Source: an uncultured Bacilli bacterium (lineage in GTDB: Bacteria > Bacillota_I > Bacilli_A > RF39 > UBA660). From it: a stretch of 61,117 nucleotides of DNA. A program made the translations under genes and the position numbers. Below the pieces are notes generated by a model. That model saw only the letters and a list, made by a program, of their open reading frames with translations, searched no databases and was not told the origin of the DNA. The stretch spans positions 1-61,117 of the forward strand of contig CAKOXX010000006.1 in assembly GCA_934130405.1 (NCBI GenBank), given 5' to 3'. Position 1 is the first letter of the stretch. Each line of letters starts with the position of its first letter. Below are positions 53,304 to 61,117 of the stretch, in pieces.

Positions 53304-54155
53304 ATGAATAACAATTTTATTAGTATCTTATCAGATACAACTATGAAATATCTTATGAAAGAAGAAAGGACAAGGAATATCTATCTCGAGTTATTCAGTC
53401 ATATAATTGGGATTGATTTATCTAATTATAAGATTATTGATAATGAGTTAAATAGCGGTAATAAAAGAAAAGATTATCGTCTTGACTTATTATTAGAAGA
53501 AGGAGATATTATTGTTAATGTTGAAATCAATAAATCGATGGAAAACTATACGACCGTAAAGAATCTTACTTATGCTTTTCGTCTAGCAGGTAGTAGATTA
53601 GAACAAGGTGAAAAATATACTACTAAAGAAGTAATTCAAATTAGTTTAAATAATGATAAGTTTGAGCATGAGGATACCGTTTTAGAATATGAATTAATGA
53701 ATAGAAAATATAATTTAGTAAAAAATGGTATCAAAATTTATGATGTATACCTAGTAAATTACAAAGACATTTGTTATACTGGAGCTAACGAAGACGAAAT
53801 GCTATTATCAATGTTAACAGCACAAACTGACGAAGAATTAAAGAAGATAACTGGTAATAGTAAGAAAGGACTGGCCATAATGGATGAAATTGAAAAATTG
53901 AAACTTAATGATGAATTTAATGCTTGGTATAACGCTGAAAAGGTAGAGGAAAAGTGTCGAAACTCTGCTTATTCTGAGGGCTATTCAGAAGGCTATACAA
54001 AAGGCGCTGATAATGGTATTATTGTTGGAAAAACAGAAACAAAACTAGAAATAGCTAAACTAATGTTAAGTAACAATGAAAGTTTAGATAAAATTTCTAC
54101 GTATACCGGACTTTCTATTAGTGAACTAGAAGAAATTTCTAATAATAAAAGTTAA
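53304..54155 (+). CDS. PD-(D/E)XK nuclease family transposase, Rpn-like, copy 2
   Basis: 283 residues. The N-terminal nuclease domain is almost identical to copy 1 (changes D to E near residue 125 and V to A near 191), with the catalytic segment DYRLDLLLEEGDIIVNVEIN. The C-terminal tail differs: SEGYSEGYTKGADNGIIVG, then LEIAKLMLSNNESLDKIS, which matches the stand-alone short gene at 16924 rather than copy 1. AAAAGGAGC precedes the ATG. The tail swap suggests recombination among family members at the start of the tail. Confidence 0.8.
   Translation: MNNNFISILSDTTMKYLMKEERTRNIYLELFSHIIGIDLSNYKIIDNELNSGNKRKDYRLDLLLEEGDIIVNVEINKSMENYTTVKNLTYAFRLAGSRLEQGEKYTTKEVIQISLNNDKFEHEDTVLEYELMNRKYNLVKNGIKIYDVYLVNYKDICYTGANEDEMLLSMLTAQTDEELKKITGNSKKGLAIMDEIEKLKLNDEFNAWYNAEKVEEKCRNSAYSEGYSEGYTKGADNGIIVGKTETKLEIAKLMLSNNESLDKISTYTGLSISELEEISNNKS
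53880..54155 (+). CDS. Possible internally initiated short form, copy 2
   Basis: ATG at codon 193 with AAAGGACT nine bases upstream, giving a 91-residue protein in the same frame. Same context as in copy 1 and the stand-alone gene; inferred, not proven. Confidence 0.45.
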   Translation: MDEIEKLKLNDEFNAWYNAEKVEEKCRNSAYSEGYSEGYTKGADNGIIVGKTETKLEIAKLMLSNNESLDKISTYTGLSISELEEISNNKS

Positions 54156-54255
54156 AACTATTAGAAACAAAACAAGAAACTTGCTAATAAAAATCAATAG
54201 ATTTTGATAAAATAATTTTAAAATTTTTTAGTTAATTTTAGGCATGCTAACACCA

Positions 54256-54280
54256 GACCTCATTTTGGGGTCTTTTTTTG
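54256..54280. terminator. Terminator-like hairpin after the IS110 remnant
   Basis: AGACC and GGTCT arms around a short AT-rich loop with a run of T on the plus strand and AAAAAAA on the other side; it could serve the Rpn-like gene. Confidence 0.6.
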
Positions 54281-54298
54281 CAATTTAAGTAAGTATAT

Positions 54299-54903
54299 TT
54301 ACCACTTTCCTTGTTCTTTGTATGTCCTTTTGACTATTACATAATACATTCTTAAAAATTTATTTAATCCTGCAATTTTAGCAGATTTCTTTGATTTACC
54401 TTCATTTTCTTTTTTATAATATATGCTTTTAATTCGTTGTCCGACTTACAACTACTTTTGTTTGAATTGCCACATTATCTAAATATCTCCTTGATAAGAA
54501 TCTTAAATTATTATATATTTCATCATCGTTTTCTCTTATCTTGTTTAACTTATACCAATTATCACAGCAATACTCAGCTAACTTTAAAGAATCTTTTTTA
54601 TCTGTCTTAGCTTTTCTTAATCCTCAATCAAGATACTTTTTATTTTTCAAAGCATTTTCAGCAACAACAAAGTATCCTTTATCAAGTAAATAACCTAATA
54701 TTGGTAAATGATATGTTCCTGTCTCTTCCATGACTATCTTTAAATCTTCTTTTGGAATATCTTTTATTTTTTCCTCTAATAATTTTACTCCTTCTATATC
54801 ATGATTTATTTCAAATGGTTCAACAATCAACTCTCCAGCAGCTGATAATACAGCTATCGTACTTTTTCTTTTTTGAAACATCAATGCCAATTCCATACTT
54901 CAT
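54299..54903 (-). pseudogene. IS110-family transposase remnant
   Basis: The N-terminus MKYGIGIDVSK is joined by a one-base frameshift in an A run to RKSTIAVLSAAGELI. IVMEETGTYHLPILGYLLDKG follows, typical of the DEDD transposase domain of IS110, then KNKKYLD, an in-frame TGA, and GLRKAKTDKKDSLKLAEYC. The middle and catalytic C-terminal Tnp20-type region is mostly deleted; only the end, AKIAGLNKFLRMYYVIVKRT, remains. At least three defects, so it cannot work. The flanking 54904-55186 may hold its end. Confidence 0.85.
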
Positions 54904-55186
54904 TTTATTTTCCTTCCTATCCTTCTCTTAATTATGATTGGTTCCAACTCCTCTACATATTCTCATTTTGGCTCTTTACACGAAAATTATTTCAATCTCA
55001 ACTTGCTTAAACGAATATATTATGTGAAGGTTGGATAACACTTTTTTATACGAGAACGTTATCCCTAAAAGACTCACGTTATCCAATCACTTCAATCATA
55101 AGAACATAATGCATATCTTTATCCACGATTTTTTGCATTACATAATTAAATAATTCCATAATTTTCAATAGCTCAAAATTAATATC
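54904..55186. other. Intergenic region with an inverted repeat
   Basis: No coding potential seen. It contains TGAAG-TTGGATAAC (55025-55039) and its inverted partner GTTATCCAA-CTTCA (55078-55094), with an extra direct GTTATCC at 55058. This may be a hairpin at an insertion-sequence end or a protein-binding site; I cannot assign it. Confidence 0.4.
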
Positions 55187-56227
55187 TTATTGAAATTTTC
55201 TTATATCAGTTACTTTAGCAGCAAAATACGGCTTATTTTTTGATTGTTCTTTAAGAAAGATAGCAAAAGTCTTATCTACATAGAAATACCTTTCATCTAA
55301 TGATGACTTCATAACATCCATACCAGCTTCACTTTTTATCTTTCCTCCAACATCATCAAGAGTAAACTTTATTGTTTGAATAGCTGTCCCTATTTCTAAA
55401 GCATTCCCATCCTTAGTCTTTATCTGTTCTCCTTCTAATTCTTTATATTCTTTTAAAACATTAAGACTTAAATAAGGCATTTTAAAGTGATCACTATCTG
55501 TTATAAATTCTTTATCCTGATAGTCTTTAGAATTATTAATTATATTATTATATATCTCATTAAAAGTTTTACCTTTAGGATTTTTATTTACTATTATTTC
55601 ATCATTACTAGTAGTAAGTAATTTAACAGCAAAGTCATCTTCATCCTTATAGTAAAGCACTTCAATTTGTTTTGCTAATTCTTCATCATCACCTCTAATA
55701 CCAAAATACTTTATATTATTATACTTATTATTAAAACTACTTTTCCCTAAAATATTAAATTTTTTTGGATATTTAAATTCTTTATATAACATACTATAGA
55801 AAAAATATTCATTAGGATTACTACTACTAAAATCAAACTTATCAATAATATCACTTGTCTGATTAAACTTATCTTTTATCCCTTTAATAATCTTATTCTT
55901 AAGTTCTATATTTTTAACACCGTAAGTCTTATAGTAATAATCACTTGATATATCACTTTCCTTAAATTCTTCTTTATTAAGATTATCTAGAAAAGTATTA
56001 TTTTCACTAAATTTAACATCTTGTTTTACTAAATCATTTTTTAAATCATTAAATATTAACTGAAAAGTTGGGCACCAACTACTATCACTAGTAATAACAT
56101 CTTGCATGGTTGGTACTACCTCTACTCCTTTCGTTTCTTTTATTGGCTTTGTTAAATAGGTTTTAGATAAAGTCAAAGTTACTAATAAAATAGTTAATAA
56201 ACTAACAAGAACTGTCTTTTTTTTCAT
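55187..56227 (-). CDS. Secreted protein of unknown function, possibly serpin-related
   Basis: 346 residues with an N-terminal hydrophobic segment (about 5-20) acting as signal or anchor. The C-terminal part reads AIQTIKFTLDDVGGKIKSEA and later FYVDKTFAIFLKEQSKNKPY followed by FAAKVTDIRKF, which resembles the strand order before and after the reactive loop of serpins (F-DHPFLF-I...I-F-GRV). The rest does not clearly match, so a serpin-like fold is only a suggestion. AGGAGGAATATAA precedes the ATG. Its own terminator region is unclear. Confidence 0.5.
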   Translation of the reverse strand: MKKKTVLVSLLTILLVTLTLSKTYLTKPIKETKGVEVVPTMQDVITSDSSWCPTFQLIFNDLKNDLVKQDVKFSENNTFLDNLNKEEFKESDISSDYYYKTYGVKNIELKNKIIKGIKDKFNQTSDIIDKFDFSSSNPNEYFFYSMLYKEFKYPKKFNILGKSSFNNKYNNIKYFGIRGDDEELAKQIEVLYYKDEDDFAVKLLTTSNDEIIVNKNPKGKTFNEIYNNIINNSKDYQDKEFITDSDHFKMPYLSLNVLKEYKELEGEQIKTKDGNALEIGTAIQTIKFTLDDVGGKIKSEAGMDVMKSSLDERYFYVDKTFAIFLKEQSKNKPYFAAKVTDIRKFQ

Positions 56228-56255
56228 TTATATTCCTCCTAAAATAATTTTATCA

Positions 56256-56280
56256 AATAAAAATAGGTATTGCTACCTAC
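56256..56280 (-). terminator. Terminator of the 3-hydroxyacyl-CoA dehydrogenase gene
   Basis: TAGGTA/TACCTA stem with GCAA loop and TTTTTATTT on the minus strand, overlapping the stop codon. Confidence 0.7.
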
Positions 56281-57215
56281 TTTTCATATTTATAAAATCC
56301 TTCACCACTAGCTACTCCTAGTTTTCCTTCATCTATATATTGTTTTAATAACTTATGCATTCCTTTAAAGTTATAAGGTGCTAGAAATGATGGTATCTTA
56401 ACATACATTTCTACTATATCATAAGCTGTCTTTAACCCTACTGTATCTAAAATCTTAAATGGACCTTCAGGAGCTCCTGTTCCAATTGTCCAAGCTGTAT
56501 CAATACTAGCTGGGTCTGATATTTTATTTACAACAAGGTCAAGTGCTGAAAATAAAAATGGTATTAACATTGAGTTTAGTAAATAACCTGATTTTTCTTT
56601 TCTAACTGGTAGTGGTAACATTTTAATATCTTTAGCAAATTTTAAGACAATATTAAAGTATTCTTCTTTTGTCTTACTTTGTTTCATTACTTCTGCTATA
56701 TTATTTTTCCAGATAGAATTAGCAAAATGAAGAGCTAAGAACTTTTCTTCTCTTCCTGTATATTTAGCAAGACGACTTGGTAACATTGTTGAAGAGTTAG
56801 TTACCAATATAGTTTTACTAGGAAGCATTGGTGCTAATTTTAGAAATAATTCTTTTTTAGCTTCAAACACTTCACTCATTGATTCGATAACTAAATCAGC
56901 ATCGGCTACTGCTTCTTCTAAATTTAGTTCTAGTTTAATATTACCAGCAGCTTCTTCTACTTTTTTTAAACAAGTATCTTTATCAAACTCATCTATAGAA
57001 GCTATACCATTACACCAAGTTGTATAAGATTTATCTTTTGCCATTAAATTAATAGCATTTATATAAGTTTCTTTTAGTTTAGCTAGTTTAGGTTTACATC
57101 TTTCGATACTTCCTTCACTTCGAAGATAAATAGTTACATTAAATCCTGAATAAGCTGTCTGAAAAGCTATCTGACTTCCTAAGACTCCTCCTCCAAGGAT
57201 TGTAACATTTTTCAT
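56277..57215 (-). CDS. 3-hydroxyacyl-CoA (3-hydroxybutyryl-CoA) dehydrogenase
   Basis: 312 residues. N-terminal NAD-binding Rossmann fold with ILGGGVLGSQIAFQTA (about 5-20), DLVIESMSEVFEAKKELF, then TNSSTMLPS with the catalytic region HFANSIWKNNIAEV (the His-Glu pair) and the C-terminal dimerisation domain (SGYLLNSMLIPFL, GPFKILDTVGL, GEGFYKY). Reduces or oxidises 3-hydroxyacyl-CoA in fatty acid or butyrate metabolism. No neighbouring thiolase or crotonase gene in the window, so the pathway is not clear. Confidence 0.88.
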   Translation of the reverse strand: MKNVTILGGGVLGSQIAFQTAYSGFNVTIYLRSEGSIERCKPKLAKLKETYINAINLMAKDKSYTTWCNGIASIDEFDKDTCLKKVEEAAGNIKLELNLEEAVADADLVIESMSEVFEAKKELFLKLAPMLPSKTILVTNSSTMLPSRLAKYTGREEKFLALHFANSIWKNNIAEVMKQSKTKEEYFNIVLKFAKDIKMLPLPVRKEKSGYLLNSMLIPFLFSALDLVVNKISDPASIDTAWTIGTGAPEGPFKILDTVGLKTAYDIVEMYVKIPSFLAPYNFKGMHKLLKQYIDEGKLGVASGEGFYKYEK

Positions 57216-57245
57216 ATAATCAACTCCTATTCTTTACTTTCTCTA

Positions 57246-57274
57246 ATTATAGTATAGAAGTTAATATTTGTGAA
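57246..57274 (-). promoter_or_regulatory. Promoter of the dehydrogenase gene
   Basis: Minus strand TTCACA, 17 bp, TATAAT; the -35 lies inside the end of the upstream membrane protein gene. Confidence 0.65.
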
Positions 57275-58340
57275 TAGTATTATTCCAATTAAGTCCATTA
57301 TCATTGCTAATAAATGTTAACTCTTTACCATCAGCTATAAAGCATTTTAATATTAAAGTATTATTATCATAATAAGGCATACTTATTATTGTTAGATAAG
57401 AAACATCTTCATTTGTATAATTAAATTTAGAACTTAGAAAAGTTTTACCACCATTATTAGTAACATATAAACTAGTTTTATTATCATCTAAATAAATTTT
57501 ACCTGTATTAGCTATAAATCCTAGATTTTCATTTAAAAATAAGAATTTTGCTTCATTACTAACTTTAATTACATCATCTGATATAACATAAAAGTTTTTA
57601 CCATTGTCTTTACTTCTTAGAATATTTACTAACATATTTTGTCCTAATACATTATCTACTTTACCAATTCTTAAAATGGTATTATTAAATTTCTTTTCAT
57701 ATAATACTTCTTCATCTTCTGGTAATAGATAATTAGTAGAACTATTAGGTTTATTATTATCTATATTATAATTATTTTTATCTATTACTTTACCATTTTT
57801 ATCTTTAACAAATGTTTCTATTCTTTCTGTTTTTACTTTTCCAGTATCATCGTAATAGGTATAAGTAACACCATCAGAAATATTAGGGTTAGCGAAAGGG
57901 TCATAACCACCTTTTCCAAAATCACCATGCACTCTTACTTTGGTTCCCATCAATAGGAATCCATAATAGTCATAATAATCAACATCAACATGTAAAAATG
58001 AAGTAACAACTGCTACATATTTTTTATCGTCTAATGTTACAGTATGTTCTGGTTTATAACTAAATGCTAAAATAAGAATAATATAGGGTGAAAAAAGTAA
58101 ACTAAGTAAAACTATTAAGATAATAATAATAATAATAATTAAAGGTTTCTTTTTATCATTTGAAAGTAACCTAATCTTTTGTAATGTTCCAATTATAAAA
58201 CTTATAATAGCTATAACACTTAAAAGAATAATCACCCACAATCTTAGTCTTATATTTACTAAATCCAATATTAAATTAACTAATAAGAAAACAGTTATAA
58301 AAATTAGAGCAAAAGGAAGGATATTATTTTTATTTTTCAT
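57261..58340 (-). CDS. Membrane protein with Asp-box (BNR-like) repeats
   Basis: 359 residues. Three hydrophobic segments (about 9-28, 33-52 and 68-92) are followed by an extracellular domain with Asp-box units, RSKDNGKNFYV, VTNNGGKTFLS and ISNDNGLNWNN, of the kind found in sialidases and other beta-propellers; the number is too small for a full propeller. Function unknown. Its ATG overlaps the TGA of the XRE regulator (ATGA), so it is translationally coupled, and the regulator may sense its own partner. Confidence 0.65.
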   Translation of the reverse strand: MKNKNNILPFALIFITVFLLVNLILDLVNIRLRLWVIILLSVIAIISFIIGTLQKIRLLSNDKKKPLIIIIIIILIVLLSLLFSPYIILILAFSYKPEHTVTLDDKKYVAVVTSFLHVDVDYYDYYGFLLMGTKVRVHGDFGKGGYDPFANPNISDGVTYTYYDDTGKVKTERIETFVKDKNGKVIDKNNYNIDNNKPNSSTNYLLPEDEEVLYEKKFNNTILRIGKVDNVLGQNMLVNILRSKDNGKNFYVISDDVIKVSNEAKFLFLNENLGFIANTGKIYLDDNKTSLYVTNNGGKTFLSSKFNYTNEDVSYLTIISMPYYDNNTLILKCFIADGKELTFISNDNGLNWNNTIHKY

Positions 58341-59368
58341 AAATCATCACCAGACTTTAAAGTAATATCTTTTTCATAATTATTAAGATAATTATCTTTC
58401 AATATTAATTTTTGATGTTTTATCACAAAGGTTGAACTATTAGGTATTTCTAAATTATCAGCTTGTTTAATAATTTTAGTTCTATAATAGATAAGTTCAT
58501 TATTTATTATTTCAAATGTTCCCGAAGATTTTTCAATTATCTTTTTATTTTCATTGTCATTATAATATATATCTAAGGAAGCAAGCCACTCATTTTTATC
58601 AGAATCTAATTTTAATGTTGGGAGGAAGTGTATTAATAGCTTAGATTCATCTTTATACAAAGTCCGAAAAATATTCAATGTTCCTATCTTTTTAGAATAT
58701 TCTTTTCTTTCAAATTCATTACAGTAATTACCATTTCTAATATTATAGAAGATGGTATTATAAAATATTCTTTTTTTAACTCCATAATCAGTGATAGTAA
58801 TATTAGTATCTTTATCATAAAAATAAGTAGTTCCATTACAAGAGATATGTTCTAAGGTATTAACATAGTTTTTTAACTCACTTTTTAAAACAGCTGCTCC
58901 TCTAAAGCTTTTATAGGAATAACTATTTTCATTATTCTTCATTAAAAAGGAAAACTTGGGAACTCCTAGATTTATTATTTTATTTTCAGTATGACTATAT
59001 CTTGGATGTTCAATTTCATAACCAAAAGGAATAAGTTTAAATAAACTGATAAGAACAAGTATAAGAAGTGGTATTATATAAAGTATTATTTTTTTTATTA
59101 GTTGTTTTTTAAATTTTTTATTTTCTTCTACTAATATTTTTTCGATATCTATATTTTTTTTATTCTCTACTTGTAAAATATTATAAATATCAGTATCTAA
59201 TTCTTTCGCTAATTTTTCTAAAATAGTAATATCTGGTAGACTTAATCCCCTTTCCCATTTACTAACTGCTTTATCTGTTACAAATAGTTTATCTCCTAGT
59301 TGTTGTTGTGTTAAATTCTTTGTTTTTCGAAGAGATGCAATATTTTTTCCTATTTTATTATTATCCAC
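58337..59368 (-). CDS. Membrane-anchored XRE-family regulator
   Basis: 343 residues. Residues 1-62 are a helix-turn-helix of the XRE/Cro type (KNIASLRKTKNLTQQQLGDK, then VSKWERGLSLPDI). A membrane helix lies at about 95-112 (IILYIIPLLILVLISLF) and the rest is an extracytoplasmic domain of unknown type. The start is GTG at 59368 with GAGGTG upstream. It ends in TGA overlapping the next gene. Such one-component sensors often control adjacent genes. Confidence 0.8.
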   Translation of the reverse strand: MDNNKIGKNIASLRKTKNLTQQQLGDKLFVTDKAVSKWERGLSLPDITILEKLAKELDTDIYNILQVENKKNIDIEKILVEENKKFKKQLIKKIILYIIPLLILVLISLFKLIPFGYEIEHPRYSHTENKIINLGVPKFSFLMKNNENSYSYKSFRGAAVLKSELKNYVNTLEHISCNGTTYFYDKDTNITITDYGVKKRIFYNTIFYNIRNGNYCNEFERKEYSKKIGTLNIFRTLYKDESKLLIHFLPTLKLDSDKNEWLASLDIYYNDNENKKIIEKSSGTFEIINNELIYYRTKIIKQADNLEIPNSSTFVIKHQKLILKDNYLNNYEKDITLKSGDDL

Positions 59369-59586
59369 AATCTTTTCACCTCATTAAAATGATACCATAA
59401 TAATAGTAGTTATGCACTCTACTATTAGTTTACTTGAATGTAGTGATGTAGGAATTAGTATGGAGACTAGTTTAATACATTTATTTTTTAAATTTATACT
59501 TAGTTGAATCAGAAGCTTCAATCAAGTTAAAGCAACTATTTCTGAAGCTCTAGATTTTTGACAAATAGAAATAGATAAAATTGTGA
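59369..59586. other. Intergenic stretch with hairpin
   Basis: No coding region seen. It holds AGCTTCA and TGAAGCT (59516-59550) as a 7-bp inverted repeat with a long loop. Confidence 0.35.
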
Positions 59587-59592
59587 TATAAT
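59584..59592 (+). promoter_or_regulatory. Extended -10 promoter
   Basis: TGATATAAT, with TTGACA 23 bases upstream, which is too far to be its -35. Confidence 0.5.
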
Positions 59593-59611
59593 TACCATAG
59601 GGTGTGATTAC

Positions 59612-60046
59612 ATGAAAAAAATAAATATGATATCAAAAATAATTATGGTTGTTATAACTTTTATTCTATTCAGTATTATGATAATCAATGAGGATTCATC
59701 TTGGAATATTGTTCCAGGAATATTTTCATTAATAGTCTTTGGTTTGAGTTTTCCTAGTACTATACTTGCTGAAAAAATTATTAAAATTTGAAATAAAATA
59801 AATAATAAATTATTAAAAATAGCATATTATATATTTTTACCAATTATTTTATTGGTAATTTGTTTAGCAATATATATAATAGCTCTTTATATTGATGAGA
59901 CTTTTATTACCACTCCTAATGAACTAGGAGCAGCATTAGGGCAAGCATTATTATTCTTATTTATTGTGGCTGTTGGAGTTATTGTGATAATATTGCCATA
60001 TATTCAAGCAGTAATAATAAATATTCTTAAAAGAATAATAAAATAA
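59612..60046 (+). pseudogene. Small membrane protein interrupted by one in-frame TGA
   Basis: The frame starts at ATG 59612 after GGGTGTGATTAC and runs to TAA at 60044-60046, broken only by TGA at 59789-59791 (codon 60, in EKIIKI-stop-NKINNKLL). Without it the product would be 143 residues with four hydrophobic segments. Family unknown. The context favours a tryptophan TGG changed to TGA, as other genes use TGA as stop. The downstream part could be a separate start at 59852. It has a promoter and a terminator, so decay is recent. Confidence 0.55.
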
Positions 60047-60065
60047 TTATAGTTTTAATAATTTT

Positions 60066-60088
60066 AAGCACAATTAAGTGCTTTTTTC
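60066..60088 (+). terminator. Terminator after the interrupted membrane gene
   Basis: AAGCAC/GTGCTT stem with a 6-base loop and TTTTTT. Confidence 0.7.
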
Positions 60089-60121
60089 TTTAATTAAATT
60101 TGTATGCATAAAAGCATGTCA

Positions 60122-60393
60122 TCACGTGGTGATGTTGATGATTTTTTTAGATTGCTAAATACTACCTTAATAGTAATAGTTTTAATAGTCTCGAAAAAAG
60201 AGAAGAAGAATTGATAGAAACTAAAAAAACAAAAGTAAGAAAATTACTAAGAGATAATTATTTTCAATTAGGTATTTTTACCTTTCAGAGTTTAAATGAT
60301 ACTTATCAAGAAGAAAATGATGCTAGTACTGTTTTATTTATAAATATAAATAAGTTTACTCTTCTTTTTACTGATAGCTCTTTTAATGTATAA
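60122..60393 (+). pseudogene. Fragment of comEC (metallo-beta-lactamase domain)
   Basis: The frame contains SRGDVDD, matching the intact comEC SHGDGDH. After a frameshift it continues AKYYLNSNSFNSLEKR (six residues deleted) and then VRKLLRDNYFQLGIFTFQSL and YQEENDASTVLFININKFTL. These match ComEC residues about 495-590 at roughly 70 percent identity by eye. It has the metal-site histidine replaced by Arg and no flanking membrane domain. It is an old duplication or transferred remnant, not a functional gene. Confidence 0.75.
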
Positions 60394-60490
60394 ATATTTC
60401 CAGTATTAAGTAAGTCTATCATATAAACATATTTACTATTTTTCCCCCTTTAATCACTCCTATTGAAAATTATTATATCACCTAACATTA

Positions 60491-60513
60491 TTAAAAGCAC
60501 CATTTCTGATGCT
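60491..60513 (-). terminator. Terminator-like hairpin after the dacA remnant
   Basis: AGCATC...GGTGCT on the minus strand with a bulge, followed by TTTTAAT. Confidence 0.5.
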
Positions 60514-60514
60514 C

Positions 60515-61057
60515 CTATTTAATTGAGGTATTACCACTTGCTATATCATAGATTGTATTTCTAAGAAGGGTTAGATAAGATAATTTCTTAGTTGATTCCT
60601 TAACTGTTATATCTTTTTCTCCTACTACAGTATTACCATCTTTAATCTTTATTTTTCCTACTATTTCTCCTTTAGTTAAAGGTAATTTGTTCTTAGTAAT
60701 TTTAATATCATAACTATACTTTTTCTTAGTATCACCTTTCTTTGATAAAATACCAATATCAGTAACTGGAATATATTCTATTTTTTTAGTACTAGCTTTT
60801 TCTATTTTTTCACTCTTTACGACATCACTTTTCTTCTTTACTATTTGCACTTGATAAGTATTAAAACCATAATCAAGTAAAGACATTGTCTCACTATTTC
60901 TTACTTTAGAAACTTCTTCTCCTAAAACAATAGCGATTAGTCGCATGTCATTTTTCTTAGCAGTAGCCGCTAAACAATATTTAGCTGCATCAGTATGTCC
61001 CGTCTTTAAACCATCTGCTCCTTCATAAAATCTTACTAGTTTAATTGTATTTAAGTT
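60515..61057 (-). pseudogene. 5'-truncated D-alanyl-D-alanine carboxypeptidase (DacA-like)
   Basis: The open frame begins abruptly after an in-frame TAA and reads LNTIKLVRFYEGADGLKTGH, the KTG motif region of PBP5/DacA enzymes. RLIAIVLGEEVSKVRNSETM and LLDYGFNTY follow, then the C-terminal beta domain to about residue 180. The SxxK and SxN motifs and the signal peptide are missing. A 143-residue part from ATG 60946 is open but could not be catalytic. Upstream sequence to the window end is AT-rich with no start. Confidence 0.8.
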
Positions 61058-61117
61058 TTACAATAAAAATATACCAAATATCAACTACTTATTGATATTA
61101 TTATAACATTTTTATAA

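Larger units (their letters stand above)
53099..54172 (+). mobile_element. Rpn-like unit, copy 2
   Basis: Nearly identical to 17162-18224 but inverted, including the CTGAATTTGC repeat block (53105-53230), the AAGATGAT/ATCATCTT nested hairpin and the nuclease gene. Identity starts near AAAATTT before the repeat block and ends in CTATTAGAAACAAA after the gene. No terminal inverted repeats seen. The non-identical part is confined to the C-terminal coding region. Confidence 0.7.

Noticed and set aside
54624..60046. UGA read as tryptophan (code 4)
   Set aside because: In-frame TGA occurs only in damaged genes (IS110, mraZ, the membrane protein), whereas ftsW, ricA, rel, one surface protein and the XRE regulator end properly at TGA and tryptophan is coded by TGG throughout.
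60211..60393. Free-standing small protein at 60211
   Set aside because: It is colinear with part of comEC and lacks a proper start site, so it is a remnant.
1..61117. CRISPR arrays, rRNA or tRNA genes
   Set aside because: I saw no regularly spaced direct repeats and no tRNA-like T-arm or cloverleaf; the three MraZ decamers are too short and too few for CRISPR.

Overview
The window is AT-rich DNA from a low-GC, spore-forming member of the Bacilli. I infer this from CotE, SpoVID and RicA (YmcA), which I know as Bacilli proteins, from an uninterrupted pro-sigma-K gene, and from a Gram-positive division cluster (rsmH-ftsL-pbp-ftsA-ftsZ). The genus cannot be told from sequence alone; uncultured gut relatives of Erysipelotrichales/RF39/Turicibacter would fit. 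UGA is an ordinary stop: ftsW, ricA, the Rel gene, one surface-protein gene and the XRE regulator all end in TGA, so genetic code 11 applies. Most genes are on the minus strand.

Layout. 1-4 kb: start of yebC and a type IV pilin-like operon whose largest product carries four thrombospondin type 1-like repeats. 4-9 kb: dnaI, comEC and comEA (DNA uptake), then ftsW. 9-16.8 kb: a YjcZ-type small spore protein, def, cotE, an ABC/FtsX exporter, miaB-ricA, murI, an ankyrin-repeat protein and rpsP-khpA. 16.8-18.2 kb: a PD-(D/E)XK (Rpn-like) nuclease/transposase unit beside a free-standing copy of its C-terminal short form. 18.2-33.5 kb: lon, then four paralogous surface proteins with near-identical N-terminal halves and divergent C-terminal halves. 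Two of these have the same structured leader RNA. Two paralogous proteins of unknown function and two flavoproteins lie among them. 33.6-41.7 kb: spoVD, an unknown zinc metallopeptidase, a ysxE/spoVID pair, a probable 6S RNA, and a short Rel protein with an attenuator-like leader. 41.7-53 kb: trpS with a tryptophan T-box, a Nudix hydrolase, sigK, priA, ftsZ, ftsA, a class B PBP, ftsL and rsmH. Three MraZ-box repeats and the decayed remnant of mraZ lie upstream of rsmH. 53.1-54.2 kb: a second, inverted, nearly identical Rpn-like unit. 54.2-61.1 kb: an IS110 remnant, a secreted protein, a 3-hydroxyacyl-CoA dehydrogenase, a membrane/Asp-box protein with an XRE regulator, and a cluster of broken genes (a TGA-interrupted membrane protein, a comEC fragment, a truncated dacA).

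How the genes fit together. Division and envelope genes (ftsW, ftsZ, ftsA, ftsL, pbp, murI, spoVD) sit beside spore-coat and late-sporulation genes (cotE, spoVID, ysxE, sigK, yjcZ-like). This matches the known coupling of ricA/cotE and of spoVID/ysxE in Bacillus. The accessory part is the repeat-rich material: the paralogous surface proteins with their shared leader, and the two inverted Rpn-like units. The most interesting candidates are (1) the Rpn-like genes with an internal start, one of which has a stand-alone duplicate of the internal product, (2) the surface-protein family with its riboswitch-like leader, and (3) the prepilin with thrombospondin-like repeats.
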